Virus record (IMG/VR): IMGVR_UViG_3300018428_000028 | Span: 1-53,661 of that record | Reading direction: 5' to 3' (one strand) | Source of the DNA: a virus | Length of the DNA: 53,661 nucleotides | Part shown: positions 1-8,097 of the stretch, in pieces | How positions within the stretch are numbered: position 1 is the stretch's first letter | Layout: every line of letters begins with the position of its first letter | Notes under the pieces: generated by a model | Told to the model about the DNA's origin: nothing | What the model saw: only the letters and a program-made list of their open reading frames with translations | Databases searched by the model: none | Program-made: the position numbers and the translations under genes

Positions 1-222
1 ATCGTATCTGGTCATATGAGTGACCGGAATAAGTATCAAATCTGGTCTGTCACCAACAGACAAAGTTTCTATTAAGTTTTTGATTTGGGTATCAAACGAA
101 GCACCTGTTTTGCTTATATTAACTATGTTACTTGCTCCAAACTTTTCATTGAAAAAAGGCTTTATCAAATGATGGCTAAAAATTAAACCATAACTACAAC
201 CATCAATTAAAATTGTTTTCAT
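1..222 (-). CDS. SGNH-like hydrolase, partial (C-terminus outside window)
   Basis: An open frame starts at the ATG at 222 and runs off the left edge, giving 74 visible residues. They begin MKTILIDGCSYG, where GCS fits the block I serine of SGNH/GDSL esterases. A later NISKTGASFDTQ stretch resembles block II, and DLILIPVTHMTRYD resembles the strand that follows. It overlaps the end of uvsW by 20 bases on the same strand, so the two are probably co-transcribed. A second SGNH-like gene lies at 12593. The likely role is acyl-ester transfer or removal on a sugar, but the catalytic Asp-His pair lies beyond the window. Confidence 0.6.
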   Translation of the reverse strand, partial: MKTILIDGCSYGLIFSHHLIKPFFNEKFGASNIVNISKTGASFDTQIKNLIETLSVGDRPDLILIPVTHMTRYD

Positions 223-1666
223 AATTTATCTTTTCTATCTTGTATGGATAATTGGCTTCTTTGTAAAACTTTTTCCTCGCCCCCAGGTGTCTTTTTGCAA
301 ACTTGCAACTGCTGGTAATGTCCCAGATCTGCACACTGTCCTTGTCCTCTGCTTTTCTGATCCCACGACCTATGCTCTGTATCACCCTCACAAATGACTT
401 ACCTGGCTCTATTAGGACAAGATTAAAAATCCTAGGAATATTAATGCCAACAGCGGCAACTCCATATGTGGCAATAATAATTTTATTTTGGCTAGTAGAT
501 ACTTCATCGTACTGCTCCTTTCTATCTGTGTTTTTTGTTGACCCAGACACAAACACTGAGTCCTTTAATTTCTTCTCTAGTATTTCACCTGCACTTATTC
601 TATCTACTAGTATCAAAGTATTCCCTGATGTTGAGATACTTTGTATTGTCTGTGCTACCCAAGTCATTCTTGTTTGGTCTGTGGTTAACCATTTCAATTC
701 TTCTCCATATGTTTTGAACTGTGGATGGTCCTGTGTCTGCAACACATTCACGTGGCAGTTTGCCAACACACCTTTCTCCTGTAGTTCACTGGCCTGTATT
801 TTATTTGCAACCTCACCGATGCTACATTTCAGGCCCATGAATTCATAATCTGCCTTTGGTACAGTACCTGTGAGACCCCAACGTATGCCACAGTGTGCAA
901 ATGGACCAGTCAATAATCTCTTCAACACGTCTGCTTTTGCCATGTGCACCTCATCAATTATTATTGTGTTGATGCCTTGTATTGCTTCAAGGAACTCTGT
1001 TGTGTGTTCGTCTTTGGCTTTCTTTTCCAGAACGTTCAAGCTCTGCCATGTCGCGATTGTATTGTACCTACCAAGTTCCTTCCTGTCACCATAGTACACG
1101 CCAGTATCTAAATTACAGGTGAGAAAGTCTTCCTCTGTCTGAGTCACTAAACTTTTGTTTGGAACAATAGTCAATGTACGTCCGTATGGTTCAACCAATT
1201 GACACAATGCCGCTGTGATTATAGTTTTACCTGCTCCCGTGGCAATCTCCTGTATGCACTGAGGATTCTCTATAAACTTGTTTATGGTTTCAACTTGGTA
1301 GTCACGAAGTTGTAATTTCTGTCCTGCACACGGATGATTGTCTGGCCACGTGATGTGCGACAAGTAGTCCTTGTCTACTTTTTTAAATTCATAATTGTGT
1401 TGTTGACGTCTGTCTTCGAAGTCCACATATACGCCGCCTTCTTCTAGTATAGGAAGTATTTGGTCAACTAGGTTGAGGTACGTGGTGCCTCCCAATCCAA
1501 AGAAACTTACCTTACCATCCCATCTGCCCAATTTCACTGCTGGCAGATGCCTTGCATATGGTATCTCATATTTGAATTTGTTTGACAGTCTTTTGCGCCA
1601 TTCGAGAGATAGATTCTCAAACTTCACATTTACTTCGTCTTTTATTACTAATTTACAACTGCTCAT
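203..1666 (-). CDS. uvsW: UvsW-like DNA/RNA helicase
   Basis: Superfamily 2 helicase of 487 residues, close to the length of T4 UvsW, which remodels branched DNA and unwinds R-loops during recombination-dependent replication. Visible motifs are Walker A ATGAGKT at about 142-148, the DEVH box at 238-241, motif III LTGTVP near 266, and a motif VI QSIGRGIRK near 432. The first 110 residues form the usual N-terminal DNA-binding part before the QLRDYQ Q-motif-like segment. The ATG at 1666 directly follows the stop of the upstream gene. The uvsW-type helicase sits at the far side of the glycan cassette from uvsX and uvsY. Confidence 0.93.
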   Translation of the reverse strand: MSSCKLVIKDEVNVKFENLSLEWRKRLSNKFKYEIPYARHLPAVKLGRWDGKVSFFGLGGTTYLNLVDQILPILEEGGVYVDFEDRRQQHNYEFKKVDKDYLSHITWPDNHPCAGQKLQLRDYQVETINKFIENPQCIQEIATGAGKTIITAALCQLVEPYGRTLTIVPNKSLVTQTEEDFLTCNLDTGVYYGDRKELGRYNTIATWQSLNVLEKKAKDEHTTEFLEAIQGINTIIIDEVHMAKADVLKRLLTGPFAHCGIRWGLTGTVPKADYEFMGLKCSIGEVANKIQASELQEKGVLANCHVNVLQTQDHPQFKTYGEELKWLTTDQTRMTWVAQTIQSISTSGNTLILVDRISAGEILEKKLKDSVFVSGSTKNTDRKEQYDEVSTSQNKIIIATYGVAAVGINIPRIFNLVLIEPGKSFVRVIQSIGRGIRKAEDKDSVQIWDITSSCKFAKRHLGARKKFYKEANYPYKIEKINYENNFN

Positions 1667-2995
1667 TTAAATTTTTTGTATAATGCGATCATTCCAGTCC
1701 CAACTACTCGGTTGGTGATCACTATAATACAACTTTTTTGGAAGATTTTCAAGCAGTCTTTTCAGATTCTCTGTGCCACCAGCATAATAACCACCACCTA
1801 ACGCTATTAGAGATGTTTTTGGTTGTATCTTGCTCTTGATTAATGCACGTGGTATCCTGTTCCTTACAAAAAGTATTTTGGTTTTTTTATCGATAAATTT
1901 AAATTGTTTGCTCATCTGGTGCAGTTCATACAAGTTTTCGAAAAACTGTCTCGACTTTGTGCTGTCAATCAGATAAGTTCTTTCATTGTTCCTTTCCACA
2001 TCTTTCCTGTATATAGGTTCGCGGAGGTCAAATCCCCAAGAACAATCTTTGAGTATGTCGATCCCGTTTATTTTGAATACGTTAAGCCACTCCCAAAATT
2101 CTTCTACTTCATTTTCTTCCTGTAAATCACTATGGCAAGGCATTACCAAAGGAAAGGCATCCAATTCAAACAAACTCCTCACCACTTCTTGTTTGGAGTA
2201 TGTTTTCGAATCTATCCATAACTTATGGTGGTTGTTATTGGCAATTTTTAAGGCCAGTTGATTCTCAGCACTGCAAACAAGTTGTGTGGCATCAACTCGG
2301 ATATTTTTCAATGCATCTATTTGATGCAACAAAGGTTTGTCTTGCTGAGTATCTTGCCAGTAAGACAGCATGGATTCCGGAGCGTGGGACAAGCAAACTT
2401 GTTCGCCAACAATGGTGGCAGTAGGTATTTTATGATTTTTAATAGATTTATTGATGTTGTCGTAGTCTTTAATTATTTTTTTATCTAAAAATTCAAAATC
2501 ATATCGTGCCGCAATTAATGTAAGGTAGTATGTTGTCACATCTGTTTTTTTGAACAACCATTTTTTTGACTCACCATCATACGAGGAATAGCCTGCAGGA
2601 AGGTCTCTTTTATCCTTGAGGCATCGTATCAGTTGGATGACTTTTTTGTGATAAGGAAATCGTACTTCTATCAATTCTTCATCTTCTATTGAGATGTATT
2701 GTATTGTTTTTTTAAAATTGATTTCACGGAATTGTTCGTCATACTTGGGATCATCAAGCAGAGATTTTATATCCATGCCATGTGCTTGAAACTTCGTGAG
2801 ATATCTTTTCAGTATTACGAGTGCCAGCCTTGCCTGTTTTTCAGTCCACGCATATTGTGATTCTGCTAATGATGACACAGTTGCTCTGTCCTTAGGATGG
2901 GCATTTATTGCCTTTTTTGTGGGGTCACCCCATAGATAATCATTATATGCTAATATTTTAAGGGCTTCGTTAATTGTTTTTGGCATATCTGACAT
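1667..2995 (-). CDS. Unknown protein with HARP-like segment, upstream of uvsW
   Basis: A 442-residue protein with no clear family. Around residues 110-145 the stretch RFPYHKKVIQLIRCLKD..., with DGESKKWLF after it, resembles the HARP fold of SMARCAL1-type annealing helicases (aromatic/basic pattern, then a tyrosine-containing turn and KxWxF). The segment at 48-66 (AWTEKQARLALVILKRY) looks like a helical motif seen in phage helicase-associated proteins. No Walker A or DEAD box is present, so it is not itself a helicase. It abuts uvsW with no gap, suggesting a partner in branched-DNA processing. That role is inferred. Confidence 0.6.
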   Translation of the reverse strand: MSDMPKTINEALKILAYNDYLWGDPTKKAINAHPKDRATVSSLAESQYAWTEKQARLALVILKRYLTKFQAHGMDIKSLLDDPKYDEQFREINFKKTIQYISIEDEELIEVRFPYHKKVIQLIRCLKDKRDLPAGYSSYDGESKKWLFKKTDVTTYYLTLIAARYDFEFLDKKIIKDYDNINKSIKNHKIPTATIVGEQVCLSHAPESMLSYWQDTQQDKPLLHQIDALKNIRVDATQLVCSAENQLALKIANNNHHKLWIDSKTYSKQEVVRSLFELDAFPLVMPCHSDLQEENEVEEFWEWLNVFKINGIDILKDCSWGFDLREPIYRKDVERNNERTYLIDSTKSRQFFENLYELHQMSKQFKFIDKKTKILFVRNRIPRALIKSKIQPKTSLIALGGGYYAGGTENLKRLLENLPKKLYYSDHQPSSWDWNDRIIQKI

Positions 2996-3061
2996 TTTTA
3001 TAAACCTGGTAATTTAGATAATTATTAGTACATTATACAATAATTGGTAATTTTGTCAACC

Positions 3062-3529
3062 ATGCAAAGAAAGAAAACACATAGTAGAATAAAAAGTTTT
3101 AGAAAACAACTGCAACGGAACCTTGAGACCAGGGGCGACGTCCGAGAGTATAAACCTACAGGGATGGCAGTTGCACATTGGTTTACCAAATTAAACACAG
3201 TGCTTTTTGGTAATAGATTAGGGCGTGTTCATATTGAAATCAAAAAGTTACACAAGGACTGGGGCAGATGTGTGGCTCATTGGGATGGCAGACATGCACC
3301 AGCAGGAAGATTTAATCAACGCAAATTGCCACATCATATTGTTGAAGGATATTACATACAACTACATTGTAAATTTCCTACATGGAAAGACTTTATCGAA
3401 ACACTTGCTCATGAGATGGTGCATCTGTATCAGATGACTGTATTGAAGGATCCTTATTCAAATCACAATCAAAACTTCTATGCTTTTAGACCTAAGTTTC
3501 AGTCTGCTGGTTTAAAACTTTATCGTTAA
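3062..3529 (+). CDS. SprT-like zinc metalloprotease
   Basis: A 155-residue protein with the SprT/Spartan-type zinc site HEMVH at 117-121 and a probable third ligand at His135 in NHNQNFYAF. The family includes DNA-protein crosslink proteases, but phage members are untested. The ATG at 3062 is preferred over an in-frame TTG at 3044 because the family sequence begins after it. It is a lone plus-strand gene. Its 3' end overlaps the convergent gene by 38 bases. AT-rich DNA upstream holds a weak -10-like TATACA (about 3033) but no late octamer. Confidence 0.8.
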   Translation: MQRKKTHSRIKSFRKQLQRNLETRGDVREYKPTGMAVAHWFTKLNTVLFGNRLGRVHIEIKKLHKDWGRCVAHWDGRHAPAGRFNQRKLPHHIVEGYYIQLHCKFPTWKDFIETLAHEMVHLYQMTVLKDPYSNHNQNFYAFRPKFQSAGLKLYR

Positions 3530-4253
3530 ATTCCTTGTAAGTCATTAGACTGGAATTTCCAAGATCTGTTCCTGTCTGCAAGTAGTTAAGGAAATCCGGT
3601 GGGTTGTCGTGAACAATAGTAAAATGGCAGTAAGGTCTCATCTTCAGGTGATCCCTAAATTGTTTCAACCACTGTTCAAATATGGCATCACTATGCCTCT
3701 CGCCGTAGTTTTCCGTGTCCTGGTAGATATTGTTCAGTTCGCCCTTGCCGTATTCTCTGAAATCAAAACCTATTAGGTAAATGTTTCTGTGCCCATGCAC
3801 ACATGCAGTCCAGAACGCGGCGTTGCCTGATATCCAGTGAGGATTGTGTGGTATGAGGTGTAGCATGCCTTTTGATTGTTTCCTGTTGACTTCGAGAGCA
3901 GGTGCATAATGATTTGTCTTGAGACCCACCTCGTCCTCTACCATTTTCATTGTGATTTTTGTATCCACGCTAAAGATAAAATCTGGCAAGAAGTCTCTGT
4001 ACAGGGCATTGCATCCGTAAGTTTGTCCTGTGGCTTTGAGTGTGTTGAGGTCGAAACCTTTCCTCGATGGACCGTTACCTATCACGTAGGCATTGCCTCT
4101 CGGCTTGTTTTTGACTTTGTCTTCGTAGTATCCTGTTTCCTGTATTTTTTTACCGCCCCTTATGATTGTCTTAACAACAATGGTCTCGCCTTTGTACGTT
4201 TCAAATTCTATCGGTAGTATTTCATTCATTTTTCCTAAGTTTATTATTGTCAT
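3492..4253 (-). CDS. DUF115-like / Rossmann-type glycan protein
   Basis: A 253-residue protein starting at the ATG at 4253, which overlaps the upstream TGA as ATGA. A longer frame to 4295 exists but is less likely. The core AYVIGNGPSRKGFDL, then YGCNALYRDFLPDFIFSVD, then RNIYLIGFDF, matches the pattern of DUF115/MptE-like proteins, which include flagellin and cell-surface glycan modifiers. No GT DxD motif is obvious. As the last gene of the minus-strand cassette it is probably involved in the same glycan. Its exact reaction cannot be read. Confidence 0.6.
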   Translation of the reverse strand: MTIINLGKMNEILPIEFETYKGETIVVKTIIRGGKKIQETGYYEDKVKNKPRGNAYVIGNGPSRKGFDLNTLKATGQTYGCNALYRDFLPDFIFSVDTKITMKMVEDEVGLKTNHYAPALEVNRKQSKGMLHLIPHNPHWISGNAAFWTACVHGHRNIYLIGFDFREYGKGELNNIYQDTENYGERHSDAIFEQWLKQFRDHLKMRPYCHFTIVHDNPPDFLNYLQTGTDLGNSSLMTYKEFNDKVLNQQTET

Positions 4254-5122
4254 TTGAGGTATTTCTCCTGCAGTCGTTTTTTGATTCTTTGCCATGGCAA
4301 TCCCTGTCTAATCTCGTCTTCGAACCATTCAGTGTAGGCAAGCCTGTTGGCCCACTGCATTCTATTTGGCATAGCAGGTGTGTTTATGTCTGAAATTGAT
4401 AAGTTACCCACATCATGGCATAAACTAGATTGCGATACAAACACCGGAACTCCGTTTATCACTGACTCTATGGCAGGATTAGAACTATGGTTGATGATTG
4501 CCCACGCACGGCCTAGCACAGCCTTGAAGTCTGTGTCGTCGTATGTTTTGTAGTCTCGCCTCGGCAGACGTACTTTGACGTTCTTGAAATCACTTTCCTT
4601 AAATGGGATCTGATTTCGTGGATGTGGCCTCACTAGTATTGGACGAGATGTGTATTTTCTGATTTCTGCAATTTGGTTTTTGATCCAGGTGCCCATTCTA
4701 GGTAACCCCTTCCATTGTTCCGATTGATCATGTTGTCCACATATTACTATCATCTCTCCTGTTGGATTCCACGGCTTCAATTCGTGTCTAAACAATGGCC
4801 AACGTTTGTCATCAAACTCTTGATTGGCAAAATCTGCATCTCTGTTTATGCCATTGATTCCTATCTTGAAACTTTGATTGCGTCTTAGACCGCCCACTTC
4901 TATGACAACGACCGGTTTGCCTTCTGTCCTGTACTTTTCCCAGATTGGTCTGTAAGATTGCATCCTGCCTCGCCATAAAACGCTCCATATTACAGCCACG
5001 TCGGCGTTGGTCGACCTATTTTCGTAAACTTGGTCTCCGGCGTCACGAACGCTTTGGATGAATGCGTGAAAAATTGGTTTTGAATTCAATGGACCGTAGT
5101 CCGTCCATATTTCTAGTTTCAT
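4250..5122 (-). CDS. Capsule-type glycosyltransferase, paralogue A
   Basis: A 290-residue protein resembling GT-B-like capsule or CDP-glycerol-type transferases. Visible signatures are ILVRPHPRNQ near 158, NHSSNPAIESVINGVPVF near 213-230, and a C-terminal NRMQWANRLAYTEWFEDEIRQGLPW block. The same three-part pattern recurs in the genes at 8955, 9928 and 13239, so these form one paralogous group. Its ATG overlaps the upstream stop as ATGA. The donor and acceptor are unknown. Confidence 0.7.
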   Translation of the reverse strand: MKLEIWTDYGPLNSKPIFHAFIQSVRDAGDQVYENRSTNADVAVIWSVLWRGRMQSYRPIWEKYRTEGKPVVVIEVGGLRRNQSFKIGINGINRDADFANQEFDDKRWPLFRHELKPWNPTGEMIVICGQHDQSEQWKGLPRMGTWIKNQIAEIRKYTSRPILVRPHPRNQIPFKESDFKNVKVRLPRRDYKTYDDTDFKAVLGRAWAIINHSSNPAIESVINGVPVFVSQSSLCHDVGNLSISDINTPAMPNRMQWANRLAYTEWFEDEIRQGLPWQRIKKRLQEKYLK

Positions 5123-6060
5123 TTTACTACTGTCTGTACGTATTCGTATGTTTTTTTCAGTCCTTCTAGGAGTGGATAGTTTGGCTTCCAGCCTGTCAAT
5201 TTTTTAATTTTCGTATTGTCAGAATTTCTTCGCATACAACCAGCCGGTCCGGATGGAAGGTATGTCTTTTTTATTTTTTTCCCTGATATGTCGATCAGCA
5301 TGTCTGCTAATTGGTTCATGGTGATCGCTTCATCTGATCCCATGTTGATTGGTATTTGCACGTCATTTTCAATTAATTTGTCAAGCCCTATCATCAAGTC
5401 ATCAATGTAGCAGAAGGATCTAATTTGCGTTCCGTCACCCCAAATTTCAATTTCTCCAGGATCATTGGCTTTGATTATTTTTAGGCAAGTTGCCGCTACA
5501 ACTTTAGAATTTTCAAGCACATCACAGTGTGGACCGTACATGGCGTGGAATATAGGTAACGAAATTTTCATGCCATAACTTTTTGCGTATTCTTGTGCCA
5601 ATTGCATGTTGTATAATTTTTCCATTCCGTATATATTGCCAGCCGGCTGTGCAGGCCATATGTGTTCATCTTCATTAAGGTCAGGTCCGTTATGACCTTG
5701 AAAACTAGTGTTGTATATCATGGCAGACACAGCATATATAAAATGTGATTTATTTTTAGCCGCAAAATCCATTGCTTGTATTGTCTGAATAGGGTTACTT
5801 CTGCCAGTGCCAAGTTGAGCTGATCCAACATTTTTTGAATTTGGCACGTCAGCACTCAGGTGATATATCCTGTCAAAGTCGTTGTCTATTGTAATTCTTG
5901 ACTCCATGTCGTGTCCTACAAAATCATCAACAAAAACAGGATCACCCACTTTTAGTTTTTTATCGATTCCAGTGACATGATGTCCTTGTTTTTTTAGATG
6001 CTGTGCTAGATTTTTGCCTATGAAACCTTGGCAACCTGTTATAAGTGATCTCATAGCCAT
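5119..6060 (-). CDS. GDP-mannose epimerase-like SDR enzyme
   Basis: An extended short-chain dehydrogenase of 313 residues with the NAD motif GCQGFIG at 9-15 and the catalytic YGMEK. The second half closely follows GDP-mannose 3,5-epimerase (GME): WPAQPAGNIYGMEKL, WGDGTQIRSFCYIDD, NMGSDEAITMNQLA and NSDNTKIKKLTGW. At the position of the GME epimerising cysteine (SACIYP in known enzymes) this protein has SAMIYN, while the partner lysine (NSKVVAA region) seems kept. It may be a GME-fold enzyme with altered chemistry. An AGG sequence sits nine bases before the ATG at 6060; an ATG at 6054 is an alternative start. Confidence 0.75.
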   Translation of the reverse strand: MAMRSLITGCQGFIGKNLAQHLKKQGHHVTGIDKKLKVGDPVFVDDFVGHDMESRITIDNDFDRIYHLSADVPNSKNVGSAQLGTGRSNPIQTIQAMDFAAKNKSHFIYAVSAMIYNTSFQGHNGPDLNEDEHIWPAQPAGNIYGMEKLYNMQLAQEYAKSYGMKISLPIFHAMYGPHCDVLENSKVVAATCLKIIKANDPGEIEIWGDGTQIRSFCYIDDLMIGLDKLIENDVQIPINMGSDEAITMNQLADMLIDISGKKIKKTYLPSGPAGCMRRNSDNTKIKKLTGWKPNYPLLEGLKKTYEYVQTVVK

Positions 6061-6070
6061 ATTTACTAAC

Positions 6071-6943
6071 CTAATCTTTTAGTGTTTGCCAATATGGATG
6101 TGTCTGTTTAGTGGTAAGGTCTCTTTTTTTAGAGCTCATTGCAGACTTTCTTGTGTAACCTTTCATGTGGTCCATGTACTGTCCCAATTCTGAATTGATA
6201 AATGGATGCCTGGCCTTTCTTTCGCCCGCCCACCTGCCGTCATTTAGGTCTTCATTTTTTATTTTACCAGCCTGTTCCATTTCGATCCTGACAGCATCAA
6301 ACGTGAACGAGTCTGTGTACCCTGATATTGGAAAATGGTTTAGAAAACCCTTTTGTATGTTAAAAAATAAATCTTCTGTGTAGTACTGTTCCCATCTCTC
6401 AAAAAATTCGCCTGTGTATTTGTGTGCGGTGTTAAATGCGTAGTATCCAGTCTCAGAAAAACCTTTTTTTGGTCGGCCCAGATAAGACGTGAACGCTGTA
6501 TCTGGCATTATGTGTTCTAGCCAAGACATTGGGATCTTTTCAAATGTCAGTAGATCAGCATCCAAGAACCATAGCATGTCAGGTTTGGTCCTTTGCCAAG
6601 CGTCTATACACGCAAAAACTTTATAACTAAAACGCACTGCATCGTACACATATATCGAGGTGTCTTTGTCGAATCCTTTTTGCTCCTGTGTATTTTGTCG
6701 TATTCGAGGATTCAACATCGGGTCGTCTTTATGCCTGTTAATGAATTCTTGCAGTTTTGGTTGTGCCTGTAACAGATCTATGTTTTGCACACGAGGTGAT
6801 TTTATAGATTGGTTCATGTCGTCTGGATATAAAAGTATCTTGGCATGTTCGGGCCAGTTTTTGATAGTGCTTTCTACACACGGAACCACAGGGTTAGGAT
6901 GGTATTTCGTGCCCCAGGTTGTTGCGATTGTTAAACTTTTCAT
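6071..6943 (-). CDS. GT-A fold glycosyltransferase, paralogue 1
   Basis: A 290-residue protein starting SLTIATTWGTKY. It has the nucleotide-sugar DxD motif in MLWFLDADLLTF (DAD at 128-130) and DAVRFSYKVFACIDA before it, typical of GT-A transferases. The C-terminus ELGQYMDHMKGYTRKSAMSSKKRDL, then PYWQTLKD, is nearly repeated in the gene at 8098-8958. The two paralogues flank the ColD-like gene. It overlaps its upstream neighbour as ATGA. Sugar specificity is unknown. Confidence 0.75.
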   Translation of the reverse strand: MKSLTIATTWGTKYHPNPVVPCVESTIKNWPEHAKILLYPDDMNQSIKSPRVQNIDLLQAQPKLQEFINRHKDDPMLNPRIRQNTQEQKGFDKDTSIYVYDAVRFSYKVFACIDAWQRTKPDMLWFLDADLLTFEKIPMSWLEHIMPDTAFTSYLGRPKKGFSETGYYAFNTAHKYTGEFFERWEQYYTEDLFFNIQKGFLNHFPISGYTDSFTFDAVRIEMEQAGKIKNEDLNDGRWAGERKARHPFINSELGQYMDHMKGYTRKSAMSSKKRDLTTKQTHPYWQTLKD

Positions 6944-8097
6944 TTTGCAATACCACTGATTATTTCATACATCTGGCTGATCTCTTCTTGTATACCAACA
7001 CTTCCGTTGCCAACAAAAAATCCGTTTTCGTGTATGTCATCAGCCGACTCCGTTGTACCAGACACCATGTAGTCTAAGTTTGGCATAACTGGTTGTTTAA
7101 GAAAATTCCTCGATGCCAACGGTCTGTTCTGTATGCCTGCCTTAGACAATGCGTCTATCACTTCTGGCCGCCTTCCTTTTAGTTTTCCATCAAGCACTAT
7201 CCCAAATGTGAACCAACTGCTTTTACCGGTCTCCTGTTGTATCCTGCACCACGATTTGTTTGAGAACAAATTTAAAAAATGTTTGGCGTTGGCCAATCTA
7301 GTGGACATGATTGAATCCCATTTTGTAAGTTGGACAGAGCCAATCGCTCCACTCATTTCTAGAGGACGTAGATTGTATCCCGGAGTGGCAAATATAAAAT
7401 TATCATCAAATGCATTTCCTGTTTTTTGATACAATGAAGAATTGTCAGGCAATTCTCTTACCCAACCGTGTGCCCTCATACTCCTTAGGTAGTCCGCGTC
7501 TTCCTTGTCTCGGCACAATATCATACCGCCTTCCATTGTTTGTATGTGATGACTAAAGAAGAAACTGAATGAGCCGGCCAGGCCAAAGGTGCCCGTGTGT
7601 TGCTCGTTGAATTTAGCACCCATCGACTCGCAGTTGTCTTCTATAAGAACAAGGTTATGTTTATCGCAAATGCTTTTGATTGCTTGGTAGTCACAACTAT
7701 TGCCCAACAAATTTACTGGCATAATTGCACAGGTGTTTGGTGTAATCGCCTGTTCTATTTTGTTAACATCTATGTTCCATGTGTTTGGATCTACATCAAC
7801 AAAGTTTATCTTAAAGCCATTTTGTGCTATTGGGAAATAGGTAGTTGCCCAACCTACAACAGGAACAATTATGTCACCTGTCAGTTTGTATTTCCATTTT
7901 AAAAGGCTGAGCATCAAAAGGTTTGCGCTCGAACCAGAATTTACCATGATGGCATTGGGAGAGTGGAAAAGTTCTGCAAATTCATTCTCAAATTGTTTTA
8001 CATGTTTGCCCATGGTGTACATGTCCGTGTCAATCACTTTTTGTATTGCATCTAATTCTTCTTTGCCCCAAGTGGAGTATGCTAGTGGGTATTTCAT
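6940..8097 (-). CDS. ColD-like GDP-4-keto-6-deoxymannose 3-dehydratase
   Basis: A 385-residue PLP enzyme of the DegT/AHBA fold. The usual Schiff-base lysine is replaced by histidine: the motif reads SFFFSHHIQTMEGG, with His183-His184 where aminotransferases have Lys. This is the hallmark of ColD, the dehydratase that removes the C3 hydroxyl in colitose synthesis. Other matching stretches are the N-terminus YPLAYSTW, LIEDNCESMGA at 151-161 (Asp154 for the PLP pyridine), and PGYNLRPLEMSGAIG. Length fits ColD (about 388). It lacks the extra cysteines of iron-sulfur E1-type dehydratases. I read it as a deoxysugar 3-dehydratase rather than a transaminase. The exact nucleotide (GDP expected) is inferred. 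Confidence 0.85.
   Translation of the reverse strand: MKYPLAYSTWGKEELDAIQKVIDTDMYTMGKHVKQFENEFAELFHSPNAIMVNSGSSANLLMLSLLKWKYKLTGDIIVPVVGWATTYFPIAQNGFKINFVDVDPNTWNIDVNKIEQAITPNTCAIMPVNLLGNSCDYQAIKSICDKHNLVLIEDNCESMGAKFNEQHTGTFGLAGSFSFFFSHHIQTMEGGMILCRDKEDADYLRSMRAHGWVRELPDNSSLYQKTGNAFDDNFIFATPGYNLRPLEMSGAIGSVQLTKWDSIMSTRLANAKHFLNLFSNKSWCRIQQETGKSSWFTFGIVLDGKLKGRRPEVIDALSKAGIQNRPLASRNFLKQPVMPNLDYMVSGTTESADDIHENGFFVGNGSVGIQEEISQMYEIISGIAK

Noticed and set aside
3044-3061. Upstream TTG start for the SprT-like gene
   Set aside because: It adds only six hydrophobic residues and lacks a ribosome site; the ATG at 3062 is simpler.
6940-8097. Annotation as a DegT/DnrJ/EryC1 sugar aminotransferase
   Set aside because: The Schiff-base lysine is missing and ColD-type His motif is present, so a dehydratase fits better.
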